Source: Sphingopyxis sp. (GTDB taxonomy: Bacteria > Pseudomonadota > Alphaproteobacteria > Sphingomonadales > Sphingomonadaceae). Taken from it: a stretch of 64,000 nucleotides of DNA. Every line of letters begins with the position of its first letter. Position 1 is the first letter of the stretch. The DNA is taken from positions 18,860 to 82,859 of the forward strand of contig NVXM01000033.1 in NCBI GenBank assembly GCA_002733865.1, read 5' to 3'. The notes beneath the pieces are model-generated. The model saw only the letters and a list, made by a program, of their open reading frames with translations, did no database searches and had not been told where the DNA came from. Below, piece by piece: positions 43,916 through 53,198 of this stretch. The position numbers and the translations under genes are program-made.

Positions 43916-45283
43916 TCAGTTGACCACCGTCAATTTTTCAAAATCGGTCCATTTCTCGATCGCCACCAAATCGTCTGGATCACTGGAAAACTGAATGACG
44001 CCCACACGCCAATAATATTCACCATCAGCCAAGTCCGACAGCGTGACCGTATCTCCCCGCAAGCCGGTCTCATCGATGATCGGAAGCGACGTTTTGCTGT
44101 CTTTGAGGATCTGCAGGCGGTAAAATCTCTCGCCCTCGCCTTCACCGAACCATTTGAAACGATAACCGAAATCTCCAGCATCCGCGCTTCCGCCCAAAGT
44201 GCTGAGCTGGCGTTTGAAGGCATAGATTGCCGGCATGCCTTCAAACCCACCCGGCGCCAGGGCAGTCACCTTGGCGAAGTAGCGGCCGTTGGGAATCGTT
44301 TGGAGGTCCAGCACTGTCCCCTGGCCTTCTGTTTCTGCCACAATGTCAATGAAACCTGCATCCGATGCAATCACCAGGCGATAGCCGATGGCCGCGGCAC
44401 TGGGTACGACAGAAAATTGCAAGTCGGTCTCCGACTGCACCTTTGCAGGATCCAATAGCTCTGGCGGCAGGAGGAGTTCCGCTTTGACAATCGCGCCGGT
44501 GGCGGACGTCGCTGCTCCAGTGCCCGCAGGCACCGAAATTGCCGAAGTGCCGGATAGGCTCGTCCCGGCGGCTACAACCACCTCACCCTCAATCGTTTCG
44601 GAAAAAACCGCGCCGGACTGTTCGTCTACTCTCGTACGATAGTCGGTACCGCGAACGGCGGAAACCGCAACCGGGGTCCGCACGCGATACCGGTCTGCTT
44701 TCTTTTCCAAGGGCGCGACTTTCGACCGAATGCGTCCCTTGTCGACGGCGATTTCATAATCAATACTATCGGTCAGCAGAAGGTGGCGCAGCCGTGTGAT
44801 CCGCACTTTGCTGCTCGATGGCAGCGACACGCGCGAGCCATCCTCAAGCTGCAGTGTCAGGAAACTCCGAGGCGCAGTGCTAATATCGCTCCCCTCGCCA
44901 ACCTGGAGTCCCACAGCCGGCGCCAGATTCCGGCCGCCCGATTGAACCGAAATATTGCCACGAAAGGCACTCAATCTGGCTTCACTCGGACGATATTTCA
45001 GCAGACGGACAGGAATGCGGAGGGGTTTTCCAAGGGGAATTTCATGCGGATCGGCGATCCCATTGATCCGTTGTACAGTAACATAGTCCGATCGTTTGCG
45101 CAGATATTTGCTACCCAAGCTGAACAACGTATCATCACGCTGAAAAATATAGGTGATTTGATCGGAATCTGAATTCTTTTGAGCGGCGGCTTCGCCAGCC
45201 AATAACGCGGTAACGCACAGACACAAAACGGTCAGAAAACGAAGGCCGGATGCAGAAACAAAATCCCGGGAGTTTCCAGACAC
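43916..45283 (-). CDS. LysM and FecR-domain periplasmic protein
   Basis: A secreted 455-residue protein with a signal peptide (ending LLAGEAAAQ), a LysM-like domain (about 42-95: YIFQRDDTLFSLGSKYLRK) and a FecR domain (about 100-220: NISVQSGGRNLAP and VSAVRGTDYRTRVDE), then two fibronectin-like segments at the C-terminus. I chose GTG 45283, one base after the response-regulator stop, because GGAGG lies six bases upstream; the frame also allows a start at 45322 overlapping that gene. FecR domains usually sense or transmit envelope signals, fitting its place between a regulator and a CHASE2 kinase. Confidence 0.87.
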   Translation of the reverse strand: MSGNSRDFVSASGLRFLTVLCLCVTALLAGEAAAQKNSDSDQITYIFQRDDTLFSLGSKYLRKRSDYVTVQRINGIADPHEIPLGKPLRIPVRLLKYRPSEARLSAFRGNISVQSGGRNLAPAVGLQVGEGSDISTAPRSFLTLQLEDGSRVSLPSSSKVRITRLRHLLLTDSIDYEIAVDKGRIRSKVAPLEKKADRYRVRTPVAVSAVRGTDYRTRVDEQSGAVFSETIEGEVVVAAGTSLSGTSAISVPAGTGAATSATGAIVKAELLLPPELLDPAKVQSETDLQFSVVPSAAAIGYRLVIASDAGFIDIVAETEGQGTVLDLQTIPNGRYFAKVTALAPGGFEGMPAIYAFKRQLSTLGGSADAGDFGYRFKWFGEGEGERFYRLQILKDSKTSLPIIDETGLRGDTVTLSDLADGEYYWRVGVIQFSSDPDDLVAIEKWTDFEKLTVVN

Positions 45284-45284
45284 T

Positions 45285-45980
45285 TTATCCTCCGTTGCCA
45301 AATGTCTCCAATCTGTACCCATAGCCGAAGACCGTGAAAATCCGAAACCCGTTTTCCGGCTTCAGTGCCAGTTTGGATCGAATCCGGGACACATGCATGT
45401 CGAGGGTCCGGGTAGCGAGATGGGCATTGGTACGCCACACGGTTTCCATGATGTAACGCCGCGACAAAGTACGGTCCCGGTTACGGAACATAAGATCGGT
45501 CAGCTCAAACTCTTTTGCTGTCAGCGAGACTTCCCTGCCCCCATGCGTGACCGTCTGTTCAATGCGATCCAGCAGATAGTCGCCATATTCTGCCGTTGTA
45601 TCCATCGCCGAGGCGCCATTGTTTCTGCGCAACAAGGCATTGATTCGGGCGGCAATGACATTTTTGTCTTCCGGTTTGGTGATATAGTCATCGGCACCGG
45701 CATTCAGTGCATCGCTGATATCCTGTTTCGCAGTCCGACTGGTCATCATGATCACTGGCGGCCGATCCTCGACGGCATCTTTCATCCAGTCCAATATTTG
45801 CATGCCGTTCTTTCCAGGCATATTCCAATCGAGAATTACCAGATCAAAAGTGTCTCGCAGCAATGCGCTTGAAAGGGATGTTCCGTCCGGATAGCCCGCA
45901 TAGATATATCCCTGACCTTCGACAATTTTGCCCAGGATCTCGATAATCTCCGGATCATCATCCGCTATTGCTATACGCAT
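45285..45980 (-). CDS. OmpR-family response regulator
   Basis: A 231-residue regulator: receiver domain with ADDDPE, phosphoacceptor D51 in VILDWNMPG and the lysine in YITKPED, then a winged-helix DNA-binding domain (about 130-228; LTAKEFELTDLMFRN and RTLDMHVSRIRSKL). First gene of the operon with the FecR/LysM protein and the CHASE2 kinase, so it is probably phosphorylated by that kinase. ATG 45980. Confidence 0.93.
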   Translation of the reverse strand: MRIAIADDDPEIIEILGKIVEGQGYIYAGYPDGTSLSSALLRDTFDLVILDWNMPGKNGMQILDWMKDAVEDRPPVIMMTSRTAKQDISDALNAGADDYITKPEDKNVIAARINALLRRNNGASAMDTTAEYGDYLLDRIEQTVTHGGREVSLTAKEFELTDLMFRNRDRTLSRRYIMETVWRTNAHLATRTLDMHVSRIRSKLALKPENGFRIFTVFGYGYRLETFGNGG

Positions 45981-46319
45981 CTAAATTCTCCCAGAACTCT
46001 ACAATCATGATAGGGTAAATTTTGCTCTTTCAGAGGTCCTCACGATTTAAGTTTTACTATCATTTACATTGGTTTTTGCCAGCAATGAGAGCGCCTCTTT
46101 ACAAAGGTTTACATATGAGAGGGTTTTCCAGACCGTGAATTGGCAACGGCGGATTGCCGTCTTCCGTTTTTTGCTCCGCAACCGACCTGGAGCATGGTGA
46201 TTTCAGAGGGCCATGATCGCCGCTCGACAGGGCATGAATCGACTGTTTCAGATCACCCGCCTCTGTATCGAAGTCTTGGCGGCGGTTGACAGGTCCGACA
46301 GCGCGCCTTCAATCTGCTA
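45981..46319. other. Gene-free stretch between signalling operon and barrel-protein gene
   Basis: About 340 bases. The part next to the regulator is A+T-rich and should contain the operon promoter. A short hairpin, ACGGC/GCCGT at 46146-46160, is followed by TTTTTT at 46167 and looks like a plus-strand terminator, although no plus-strand gene precedes it. Nothing else recognised. Confidence 0.4.
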
Positions 46320-47039
46320 CTAGAATTCCCAATCAAGCTCCAACCGAACCTGAAAATCCGGTGTTTTGCGGCTCAATGGGGCGAAGGCTGACAATTCGAA
46401 CGATGGCACCAAGCTGGCTTCATCGGCAGCGATTTGAAGAACCGGGCCCACCCAGTGTCGGCCCTTGCTATCACCAGAGAGCTCGCCCCCGGCTTCGATC
46501 CCAACCGCAAAATTACTGTCAATTGCATGATCAAAACGACCGACGTAGCTGGTCGAAAGCGCTGACCAATCACCGGGTTCGCCAGATACAATCAAATTAC
46601 CAAGCACGTTGAACTCATCGCGAGTATGTTCGACGATTAAATAGGTCTCAAACCCCACTCGCCCCGACCGATCGAAGATTACTGTGCTCTGGACCCCCAG
46701 TCCGGCCACAGCGACCTCGGGGTCGGCCAAAATTAGTTTTGCTTGCAGTCCGATTTCCGAAAACTGCAAGGTCTCACCAGTTTCCTTTTCAAACTCTATT
46801 TCCAATCCGACGGCAAGCGCATCATTGATCCCATATTCAACCGTCGGGGCAAATTTCCATTCTCCCGCTTCTCCATTGCTTGCCGGCACGAATATCAGCT
46901 GGGATTCCAGTTCGAACGTCGCTTCTTCTATCTCTAGATTTTCTCCCTGATCGACGCGCCCTTCGCCAGCGCTGGCGGGACAGGCCCAAGACATCGCAAG
47001 GGCTGCCAAGGCACCTGATAAGCTTGATCGGAAATTCAC
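46320..47039 (-). CDS. Outer-membrane beta-barrel-like protein
   Basis: Most of the 239-residue sequence alternates polar and hydrophobic residues in strands of about ten, ending in the aromatic LELDWEF, as expected of an outer-membrane barrel. I placed the start at GTG 47039, which gives a signal peptide (ALAALAMSWACPASAGE) and follows the GGDEF/EAL stop by four bases; the frame is open to 47174 inside that gene. Function unknown. Its position behind a cyclic di-GMP enzyme may reflect co-transcription only. Confidence 0.7.
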   Translation of the reverse strand: MNFRSSLSGALAALAMSWACPASAGEGRVDQGENLEIEEATFELESQLIFVPASNGEAGEWKFAPTVEYGINDALAVGLEIEFEKETGETLQFSEIGLQAKLILADPEVAVAGLGVQSTVIFDRSGRVGFETYLIVEHTRDEFNVLGNLIVSGEPGDWSALSTSYVGRFDHAIDSNFAVGIEAGGELSGDSKGRHWVGPVLQIAADEASLVPSFELSAFAPLSRKTPDFQVRLELDWEF

Positions 47040-47043
47040 CTGG

Positions 47044-48684
47044 CTAAGCGGCTCGACCGCTGCGGGTTCGCCGCAAATCATCCTCGTCCTGCGAACCACC
47101 GTCTGAATCGCTATGGTCTGGCAATCCAAGTTGCCAGACATGGCTCGGTCGCCCGTATAAAAATCCCTGGCCAATATCGCATCCGGAATCGATCACACTT
47201 TTCGCATTTTCATAAGTCTCTACGCCCTCGGCAGTTACCTGCAGGCCAAGATTATGGGCCAGAGCCGTTACCGCCCGAACAATGGATTGCGAGGCAGAAT
47301 TTGACTCGATCCCACGCACGAAGGATCGATCAATTTTCAATTTGTCGAACGGCAATTCAGAGAGATGCCGAAGGGACGAATATCCGGTGCCAAAATCATC
47401 CAGCGAAATGTTTATACCCTGATTTTTGAGAGACAGGATGACATCGCGCGCGACATCAAGGTCAGCAACCAAGGCGCTTTCCGTGATTTCAATTTCAAGA
47501 CGCTGTGGCGACACGCCAACGTCGAGCAAGGTTTTCAATATGCGTTCGACCAGCCATTCGTCACCAAATTGTACGGGAGACAGATTCACAGCGAAACGCA
47601 ACTCGGCGGGCCATTTTTTTGCCTCCAGAGCAGCAGCTTTCAATACGACAAAGAATAGATCCGATATGAGACCGGCTTCCTCAGCGATAGTGATGAATTC
47701 GTCGGGCATGCGGATGGTACCATCTGCCATATGCCAGCGGGCGAGAGCCTCAAAACCGACAATTCTTCCATCCTGCAGACTGACCAGCGGCTGATAATAT
47801 GGTTGAATTTTGTCGTCCGCTATTGCCTTGCGCAAATCCGTTTCAATCTGCGCTCGTTCCGCTGCCGCGATTTCCATACCCGACTCAAAAAATGCAATCG
47901 CATTGCGTCCTGACCCCTTGCAGCGATACATCGCGGCATCCGCCTGGGCAAACAGACTGTCGATAGAATTGTTCGGAACGTTGGTTGTAACGACGCCGAC
48001 ACTCGCGCTGATTACGACGGACAGATCGTCCAACTCAAATGGATCCTCGAATACCGCAGACAGTTTTTCGACCTTGCTGATAAGCTCGTCACCAGCCGCT
48101 ACCCCTTTGAGCATCGCGCAAAATTCATCCCCGCCGATCCGACTTACCATACCATCGCTGCCGATGGCACTCCTCAAGCGCTCTCCCACGGCCAGCAGCA
48201 GTTGATCGCCGGCAAGATGACCATAAAGATCATTTACGGGTTTGAACCTGTTAAGATCAATGGCCAGCAACGTGACAGGCGCACTGTCCGCATTCTTCAG
48301 CGCGGCCTCTATTTCGATATTGGCTTTCCTGCGGTTCGGCAGCCCCGTCAGCGGGTCATGTAACGCCATTTCGTTCGCCTGTTTTTCAGCGAGAAGTCTC
48401 AGCGTCAACTCCGCCCTGGCCTCGGACAGACGGCGCCAGGCGAAAACCCCCAAAGCGATCGGCAGCAGCAGCAATCCGGTCAAGAACTCGTCGAATTGCC
48501 AATGTTCATGAGTTTCGGTGAAGGCGACAACTTGCTCAAAACCATCAACGGCGTGGGAGTAAGAAAAAACGATCAGATAGAGTATGACAATGATCGCCAA
48601 GTCTCGTATTGGCGCATATTTCTTGGCGCGCAGAAGATTACCAAAGTTCAAAATACTCTCCCGGTCCTGTGAAAACACACCCAC
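47044..48684 (-). CDS. GGDEF/EAL cyclic di-GMP protein
   Basis: A membrane protein with two helices (about 28-45 and 66-84), a GGDEF domain (RIGGDEFCAM, about 180-190) and an EAL domain with every canonical segment: GFEALARW, AVNLSPVQF, IEITESAL, LDDFGTGYSSL and KIDRSFV. Both synthesis and breakdown of cyclic di-GMP are therefore possible. No RxxD inhibitory site is seen in front of GGDEF. The start is a GTG at 48684; a TTG eleven codons in has a better ribosome site (GGGAGAG). Two PilZ proteins elsewhere in the window are possible readers. Confidence 0.92.
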   Translation of the reverse strand: MGVFSQDRESILNFGNLLRAKKYAPIRDLAIIVILYLIVFSYSHAVDGFEQVVAFTETHEHWQFDEFLTGLLLLPIALGVFAWRRLSEARAELTLRLLAEKQANEMALHDPLTGLPNRRKANIEIEAALKNADSAPVTLLAIDLNRFKPVNDLYGHLAGDQLLLAVGERLRSAIGSDGMVSRIGGDEFCAMLKGVAAGDELISKVEKLSAVFEDPFELDDLSVVISASVGVVTTNVPNNSIDSLFAQADAAMYRCKGSGRNAIAFFESGMEIAAAERAQIETDLRKAIADDKIQPYYQPLVSLQDGRIVGFEALARWHMADGTIRMPDEFITIAEEAGLISDLFFVVLKAAALEAKKWPAELRFAVNLSPVQFGDEWLVERILKTLLDVGVSPQRLEIEITESALVADLDVARDVILSLKNQGINISLDDFGTGYSSLRHLSELPFDKLKIDRSFVRGIESNSASQSIVRAVTALAHNLGLQVTAEGVETYENAKSVIDSGCDIGQGFLYGRPSHVWQLGLPDHSDSDGGSQDEDDLRRTRSGRAA

Positions 48685-48782
48685 AGTTATCCGGAATCAT
48701 TATAGAGAATAATGCTTAAGCTATTGCTAAAGCCACAAACAGATTACAAATCCGGGGCATTACCGCGCACAACAGTTGGCGT

Positions 48783-48800
48783 CACACTGACAGCAGTGTG
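48783..48800. promoter_or_regulatory. Hairpin upstream of the integrase gene
   Basis: CACACTG, loop ACAG, CAGTGTG: a perfect 7-bp stem about 150 bases upstream of the integrase start. It could be an operator or part of an attachment region; nothing in the window shows which. Confidence 0.3.
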
Positions 48801-48903
48801 TCACAAAGTTCTCGATCATTGGTGAATTTGGTTGGGGTGGCAGGAGCCCCAGCCAACAATGGCATAAGCTCCTGAAATATTTGGTTTCTTTCTCTTGCCC
48901 CGT

Positions 48904-48917
48904 CGTGGTTCGCCACG
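48904..48917 (+). promoter_or_regulatory. TTCG-loop hairpin in the integrase leader
   Basis: CGTGG-TTCG-CCACG forms a stable tetraloop hairpin 30 bases before the integrase ATG. In the mRNA it would sit just upstream of the GGAAGGA site. Confidence 0.35.
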
Positions 48918-48947
48918 GCAGGGTGCCACGGAAGGATACCACCACCC

Positions 48948-50933
48948 ATGTGCGGAATACAAAACGTCACTCGCAAGCACGGCACCTATTATTATCGCCG
49001 CCTCATACGTTTAGGGCTTGATAAGCCTTTTCGGTTAAGGATGTCCCTCAAGACTACGAATCGAAGGCATGCAGCGTTACTCGCTCCAGCGCTGACTTTG
49101 ATTTGCGAGAGGGTCGCGATGAACATGATGACGAATATTAGGAGCGACGGACTGACCAGCGCTCAGCGGGCGGAAATCTATCGCCGCCAAATGCTGATTG
49201 AGCGCGATCGACTCGAAGTCATGCACGCAAACCTCCACATTATTCCTCCAGAAGATCACGACGATATAGACAAAGCGCTCTCGCTGCGTCTGGGCGCTAG
49301 CGAATCAGCAGCAAGTGACGGCGTCGTAAAAGGCAAAATCGATGATTTCCTGATCGCCCGGATAGATCCCGACGACGACGACGAACCCATTGTCATCATG
49401 GCTTGGTCGGACCTTGCCGAATCAATTCAGCAGGATGGCGCTGAGGAGGCAGCCGTCGCAAGACTGGCCGAAATCGGCGTGGAAGAAACTGTATTGCGTG
49501 AAGCCATGGCGCGCAAAGTGGTCAATCAGGCGCGCATTGAGGCAGTCCGGGAATTCCGCCGCGTTCTCGCCGATCCAAGCACGGCTTATGCTCCGGTCCA
49601 AGTGGCGGGTTATGAACCAATAAACCCTCAAAATTCTTCACCTACCGTAGCTTCTCACCAGCCTGTAGCTAACGAGTGGGTCACTATGACACCAAGCGAA
49701 GCAGTGCTCAGATTTTTTGAGCATAATCCGCGCACAGGCGGCAAGGACGGCAATTCGCGAAAAAAAGGCGAACCTTGGACCCTGAAAACGCGCAACCAGT
49801 TCGAACTTCCTGCAATGCTTCTCGAGCAGGTCATGGACGGGCGGGCGCTGGCGACCGTTACACATGACGATCTCGTCAAACTAGACCAGTGTTTCGAAAA
49901 GCTGCACGGCCCATCCTTTCGAAAATCCCCCAAGCATCGCGATGTGACGATCTGGCAAATCATCGACGAAACCCAAGCCAAAGTCGTTGCTGGTGAAGAA
50001 GCGATGAAGAAAGAAGCGAAGCGAAAAGGCCGAGTTACAGACAAAATAATTAAGCCGGCCGATCACCTTTCTCGAAAAGACCTAGGGTTGAGCCTTGTTA
50101 CGACCAACCGGCATTGGGGCTTCCTGCGCCAGCTCACCGGCTGGTTTAACAAACACCACCCCTTGGCACCACTTGACTATGGAGCATTCATTATGAACGA
50201 CACTCGTAACCAACGTGAACTACAATCGGTCTATACCGTGGAGCAAGGCGGGGAGATTTTCAATCTCCCGCCATGGACAGGTTCAAAATCACATGCGCGG
50301 CGTATGCAGCCAGGGGATCTGCTCGTTCACGATGCCTGGTATTTCGTGCCTCTGATCGCATGGTATTCAGGGATGCGCCGCGATGAAATTTGCGGCCTGG
50401 AAGTCAAGGATGTGCAAATGGAAGATGGTTTTTGGCTCTTCGACGTTCGCGCTAATGACGTGCGCCGATTGAAGACCATTAGTTCGGCACGCAAATTGCC
50501 GATCGCCGAGGAATTGCGGCGATTGGGCTTGATTGATTATGTGACGGCGCTACGCGAAGCGGGAGAGAAGGTCCTATTTCCGGAGCTAACAGCCGAGAGC
50601 GGCCTGGGCCAGATGGGTGATGCCTATTATAAACGTATTTGGACCAAGATAGCCAAGGAACTAGCATTTCTTAAAGGCGGCCAAGCAATGCACGCATTTC
50701 GTCACACCGCGATAAATTCAATGAAAGGTGCTGGAATCCCATCTGAAATCAGAGCAGATTTTGCTGGTCATGCTCTCAAAGGGGAAACTGAAGGACGTTA
50801 CTCGAAGGCGCATATGGCACTGTTGCGTAATGCCGTAGCAACGATACCGGAAGTAACGAAGCATCTGGACCCCTTCCCTGTTTCTTTGCTTCCTGCAAAA
50901 CTTCGTGAGCCAAGGAAAGCGCGAGCAAGATAA
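48948..50933 (+). CDS. Large tyrosine recombinase (integrase)
   Basis: A 661-residue site-specific recombinase. The N-terminus (HGTYYYRRLIRLGLDKPFRL) is the short arm domain seen in DUF6538-type integrases, followed by a long helical region and the catalytic domain in the last 250 residues: arginine I in SGMRRDEICGLE, the H-x-x-R box HAFRHTAI (about 582) and the nucleophile tyrosine in GRYSK (about 618), with AGHALKGETEGRY matching the expected spacing. It is much longer than phage integrases. It faces the exonuclease cassette across a strong palindrome and probably mobilised this region. Confidence 0.9.
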   Translation: MCGIQNVTRKHGTYYYRRLIRLGLDKPFRLRMSLKTTNRRHAALLAPALTLICERVAMNMMTNIRSDGLTSAQRAEIYRRQMLIERDRLEVMHANLHIIPPEDHDDIDKALSLRLGASESAASDGVVKGKIDDFLIARIDPDDDDEPIVIMAWSDLAESIQQDGAEEAAVARLAEIGVEETVLREAMARKVVNQARIEAVREFRRVLADPSTAYAPVQVAGYEPINPQNSSPTVASHQPVANEWVTMTPSEAVLRFFEHNPRTGGKDGNSRKKGEPWTLKTRNQFELPAMLLEQVMDGRALATVTHDDLVKLDQCFEKLHGPSFRKSPKHRDVTIWQIIDETQAKVVAGEEAMKKEAKRKGRVTDKIIKPADHLSRKDLGLSLVTTNRHWGFLRQLTGWFNKHHPLAPLDYGAFIMNDTRNQRELQSVYTVEQGGEIFNLPPWTGSKSHARRMQPGDLLVHDAWYFVPLIAWYSGMRRDEICGLEVKDVQMEDGFWLFDVRANDVRRLKTISSARKLPIAEELRRLGLIDYVTALREAGEKVLFPELTAESGLGQMGDAYYKRIWTKIAKELAFLKGGQAMHAFRHTAINSMKGAGIPSEIRADFAGHALKGETEGRYSKAHMALLRNAVATIPEVTKHLDPFPVSLLPAKLREPRKARAR

Positions 50934-51076
50934 TATTTGACGCCAAAAATTGCATAATATGCCTTTGGCGACTGGGCTTGTGGAGAGCTTAAAGATAATT
51001 TAGGCGCCGCTGCGCGCCTCGTTGCGCGGGATGGTTCGTTTTTTACCGGCAGTAGGTTTGAACATTCGTTTTGACT

Positions 51077-51108
51077 GGGCGGTCTGGAAAAATTTTTCCA
51101 GACCGCCC
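51077..51108. terminator. Perfect 32-bp palindrome between integrase and exonuclease gene
   Basis: GGGCGGTCTGGAAAAA is followed directly by its reverse complement TTTTTCCAGACCGCCC. With its A and T runs it can act as a terminator for both converging genes: the integrase ends 144 bases to the left and the PolB-type exonuclease gene ends 13 bases to the right. Confidence 0.8.
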
Positions 51109-51120
51109 CGTTCAACTTTA

Positions 51121-51873
51121 TTATGCTGCCTCGGCGAACCGTGACGAGATGCTTGCGAGCAGGTTCCTCTGTTCATTACGCAAAATCGGCGAGACAATGG
51201 CATTTGGCCTCTGGCGGAGATAGCCTTCAATCAATGCAAAGGTTCCCTGTGAAATCCGGAGGCACGGATCACCTTGAATTCGCCGCCATGCAACAAGCGC
51301 AATCGCCGTCAGCAAGGTGTCCAACTCACAATGCTGGCGTGCAAGATCCCAGTTCCCGGTTTCAAACGCCAAGTCAGGGTTTGCCTTGTCGCGGATCAGC
51401 GCAACTGGAATACCGATTCTTACCAGCACCTCCGAAAGATGATGCCAGGTTTTGCCAAACCCTTTCATCGCTGCGTTGATATCCAGATGGGCCGGGCGCA
51501 CTATGCGGGGTCCGAAAGCCTGAACAAGCTGCGGGGGCAACGCGAGATCATGGGTCATGGCGGCCAGCTCAATAACTTTTGCGTCCATGGCGGAACCTCC
51601 GTAAGTGACCAACGTCCGATCGGCAGAAGCGCGCAAATCATCAAAGGCCGCCGACAGCATTGCCCCTTCGTCCTGATGCTCTGTTGTCCAGCTGCGCAGT
51701 CGCCCTACAGATATGCGGCCAAGGTCATCAATGCCGATATCAAGCAGTGCGATCATATTCAGCTTGCGCGCAGCGATGCGGGTTTTGTGGCAATCAGGAT
51801 TAATTTCCTGATAGGCTTCGGTAAGGTAACGGTCGAACACCATTTCGGTGTCGAGAATTGTATATTTTTGCAT
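51121..51873 (-). CDS. Predicted 3'-5' exonuclease (PolB-exo2-like, DEDDy)
   Basis: The 250-residue protein has the pattern of the predicted 3'-5' exonuclease related to the PolB proofreading domain: motif I YTILDTEMVFD, motif II LVTYGGSAMDAKVIE with its usual small residues, and motif III in ARQHCELDTLLTAIA, where the aspartate and following spacing fit. An internal LDINAAMKGF segment is also typical. It should degrade DNA or RNA ends. It is the last gene of the minus-strand cassette and is preceded by a hairpin whose 3' arm includes its ribosome site. Confidence 0.72.
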   Translation of the reverse strand: MQKYTILDTEMVFDRYLTEAYQEINPDCHKTRIAARKLNMIALLDIGIDDLGRISVGRLRSWTTEHQDEGAMLSAAFDDLRASADRTLVTYGGSAMDAKVIELAAMTHDLALPPQLVQAFGPRIVRPAHLDINAAMKGFGKTWHHLSEVLVRIGIPVALIRDKANPDLAFETGNWDLARQHCELDTLLTAIALVAWRRIQGDPCLRISQGTFALIEGYLRQRPNAIVSPILRNEQRNLLASISSRFAEAA

Positions 51874-51886
51874 GGTTTTTCTTTCT

Positions 51887-51905
51887 CCTGCTGACGTGCA
51901 GCAGG
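51887..51905 (-). promoter_or_regulatory. Hairpin overlapping the exonuclease ribosome site
   Basis: CCTGCTG, loop ACGTG, CAGCAGG forms a perfect 7-bp stem in the 41-base gap upstream of the exonuclease gene. Read on the minus strand, the 3' arm ends in CAGCAGG and runs into AGAAAG, so the AGGAG ribosome site is partly paired. Confidence 0.5.
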
Positions 51906-51914
51906 TTCTTGTTG

Positions 51915-52493
51915 TTAAAAAGTAACGGGACGGAGGTCGTCAACACGGCGCCAAGCCTGGAAGGCAGCTACCAAGCTGGCCTGATCCGGATCTTCGGCGA
52001 GACAATTGAAAACCCAGGACAGCCACAGCGCCTGAGCGTGATCTGCAGCTCGCCGGGATTTTTCCGATGGCCCGGCCATCTTGGACGCCAAAGTTATGCC
52101 GAACAGTTCGGCGCTGACCCTGACATATTGATCTTCCGTTCGGTGAACATGGATCTTGCGGTGGAGACCCAGATTAAAAATCGGCAGAGCATGAAGAACA
52201 TCATCAGCAAAGTCGGCTTTGTGTTTTGGCCGGTGAGACCCGCCCGGGGCTTCCAGAATTGCGCAAACGCAGTCGGTTTGCTGATCCAGCAGCTTCGTCA
52301 TATCCATCAACGGAGCGGTTCGTTCCTTATCTGGATATGTATGATGATGGCGCGTGAACAATACGTCATCACCAGGCTGGAGGTTGACCTCAAAGGCTCC
52401 AAAGGCGCGAATGAACCGTTCGGTGTTGCGGCGGTAGGGATGGTAGATGACGGAGAAGGTAACGATCCTCTCCGAATATATGGGAGGTTTCAT
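51915..52493 (-). CDS. Unrecognised accessory protein
   Basis: A 192-residue soluble protein of no family I know. It is rich in His, Arg and aromatic residues near the N-terminus (SVIYHPYRRNTERFIRAFG) and contains TRHHHTYPDKER, which could bind metal, then a middle helical part. The ATG at 52493 follows CAGGACAG. It lies in the accessory cassette between two hairpins; codon usage is like that of its neighbours in the cassette. Confidence 0.65.
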   Translation of the reverse strand: MKPPIYSERIVTFSVIYHPYRRNTERFIRAFGAFEVNLQPGDDVLFTRHHHTYPDKERTAPLMDMTKLLDQQTDCVCAILEAPGGSHRPKHKADFADDVLHALPIFNLGLHRKIHVHRTEDQYVRVSAELFGITLASKMAGPSEKSRRAADHAQALWLSWVFNCLAEDPDQASLVAAFQAWRRVDDLRPVTF

Positions 52494-52513
52494 AAAAACT
52501 GTCCTGAAACGCC

Positions 52514-52546
52514 AAACGGGCGGTCATCCGAAGATGCCGCCCGTTT
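52514..52546 (-). terminator. Strong hairpin between two cassette genes
   Basis: AAACGGGCGG and CCGCCCGTTT form a 10-bp stem that continues, after one unpaired base, as CATC-CGAA-GATG. It sits 20 bases upstream of the start of the 51915-52493 gene, so it may terminate or attenuate transcription from the upstream gene or protect the downstream mRNA. Confidence 0.65.
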
Positions 52547-52576
52547 GACTGGTGAATAAAAATACGCTGCGAAGTT

Positions 52577-53107
52577 CTAGTTGTTCTGGGTTTTGACAAT
52601 ATCTCCTTCAACGGTGACGCGGGTATGTTCCCATCGGACAGTCCGCTCAGAGCCATCAGCGGCAGCTTTGTCCAATATGGATTTGCCCCGGCGAATTGCC
52701 CGTTCGACCTTTCCTCCACGGTCGCATTTCGCTTCCACGACGATGGCTCTCTCGTTCAAAAAGAACATCCGCTTTCGGTCGAGTGAGACCATAACCAATG
52801 GCCGGCTCTTATCGAGCTGCGCTGGCTCGACTTCCAAAACTTCAGCGCCGTCGATGGAACGCAGGATCAGCGCATAACCAGATGGTTTTTCACAGCGGTT
52901 ATCGGCCCAGACGCTGACTATCATGTCATGCCTGTTATCGATGGCAGCATCTGCAGCGGCGTTGAACACTGCCTCGGATGGAAAGATGATAGCTCCAAAG
53001 GTTATGGCGCAGGTTCCAGTCCGCTCTGCCTGCAAACCCATCTCATAACGCAAGGCATGCGTCATCGCCTTGCGCGGACAGCCCGCGCCAGTTGTATTCT
53101 TATTCAT
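52577..53107 (-). CDS. Unrecognised accessory protein
   Basis: A 176-residue protein without a recognised family. The N-terminus carries a basic stretch (CPRKAMTHALRYEMGLQAERTG), the centre is beta-rich (HDMIVSVWADNRCEKPSGYALIL), and the C-terminal third has KVERAIRRGKSILDKAA, a likely helix, then strands. No membrane segment or signal. ATG 53107 follows AAAGGAAC at a good distance. It is the second gene of the cassette. Confidence 0.65.
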   Translation of the reverse strand: MNKNTTGAGCPRKAMTHALRYEMGLQAERTGTCAITFGAIIFPSEAVFNAAADAAIDNRHDMIVSVWADNRCEKPSGYALILRSIDGAEVLEVEPAQLDKSRPLVMVSLDRKRMFFLNERAIVVEAKCDRGGKVERAIRRGKSILDKAAADGSERTVRWEHTRVTVEGDIVKTQNN

Positions 53108-53129
53108 TTCATGTTCCTTTTCTTAGTGA

Positions 53130-53144
53130 CGTCCTTTCTGGACG
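53130..53144 (-). other. Small hairpin upstream of cassette gene 2
   Basis: CGTCC, loop TTTCT, GGACG, 22 bases upstream of the start codon at 53107. Together with the hairpin at 53199-53220 it fills the gap to the upstream exonuclease gene. Confidence 0.4.
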
Positions 53145-53198
53145 GAGCTTTTCCATTCACTTCGGAAGCTCAAATTCACTTTCAATTGCATTGTTCTC

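Noticed and set aside
48685..48947. tRNA or attachment site next to the integrase
   Set aside because: I looked for a tRNA-like fold and for a direct repeat near 55.2-55.7 kb and found neither.
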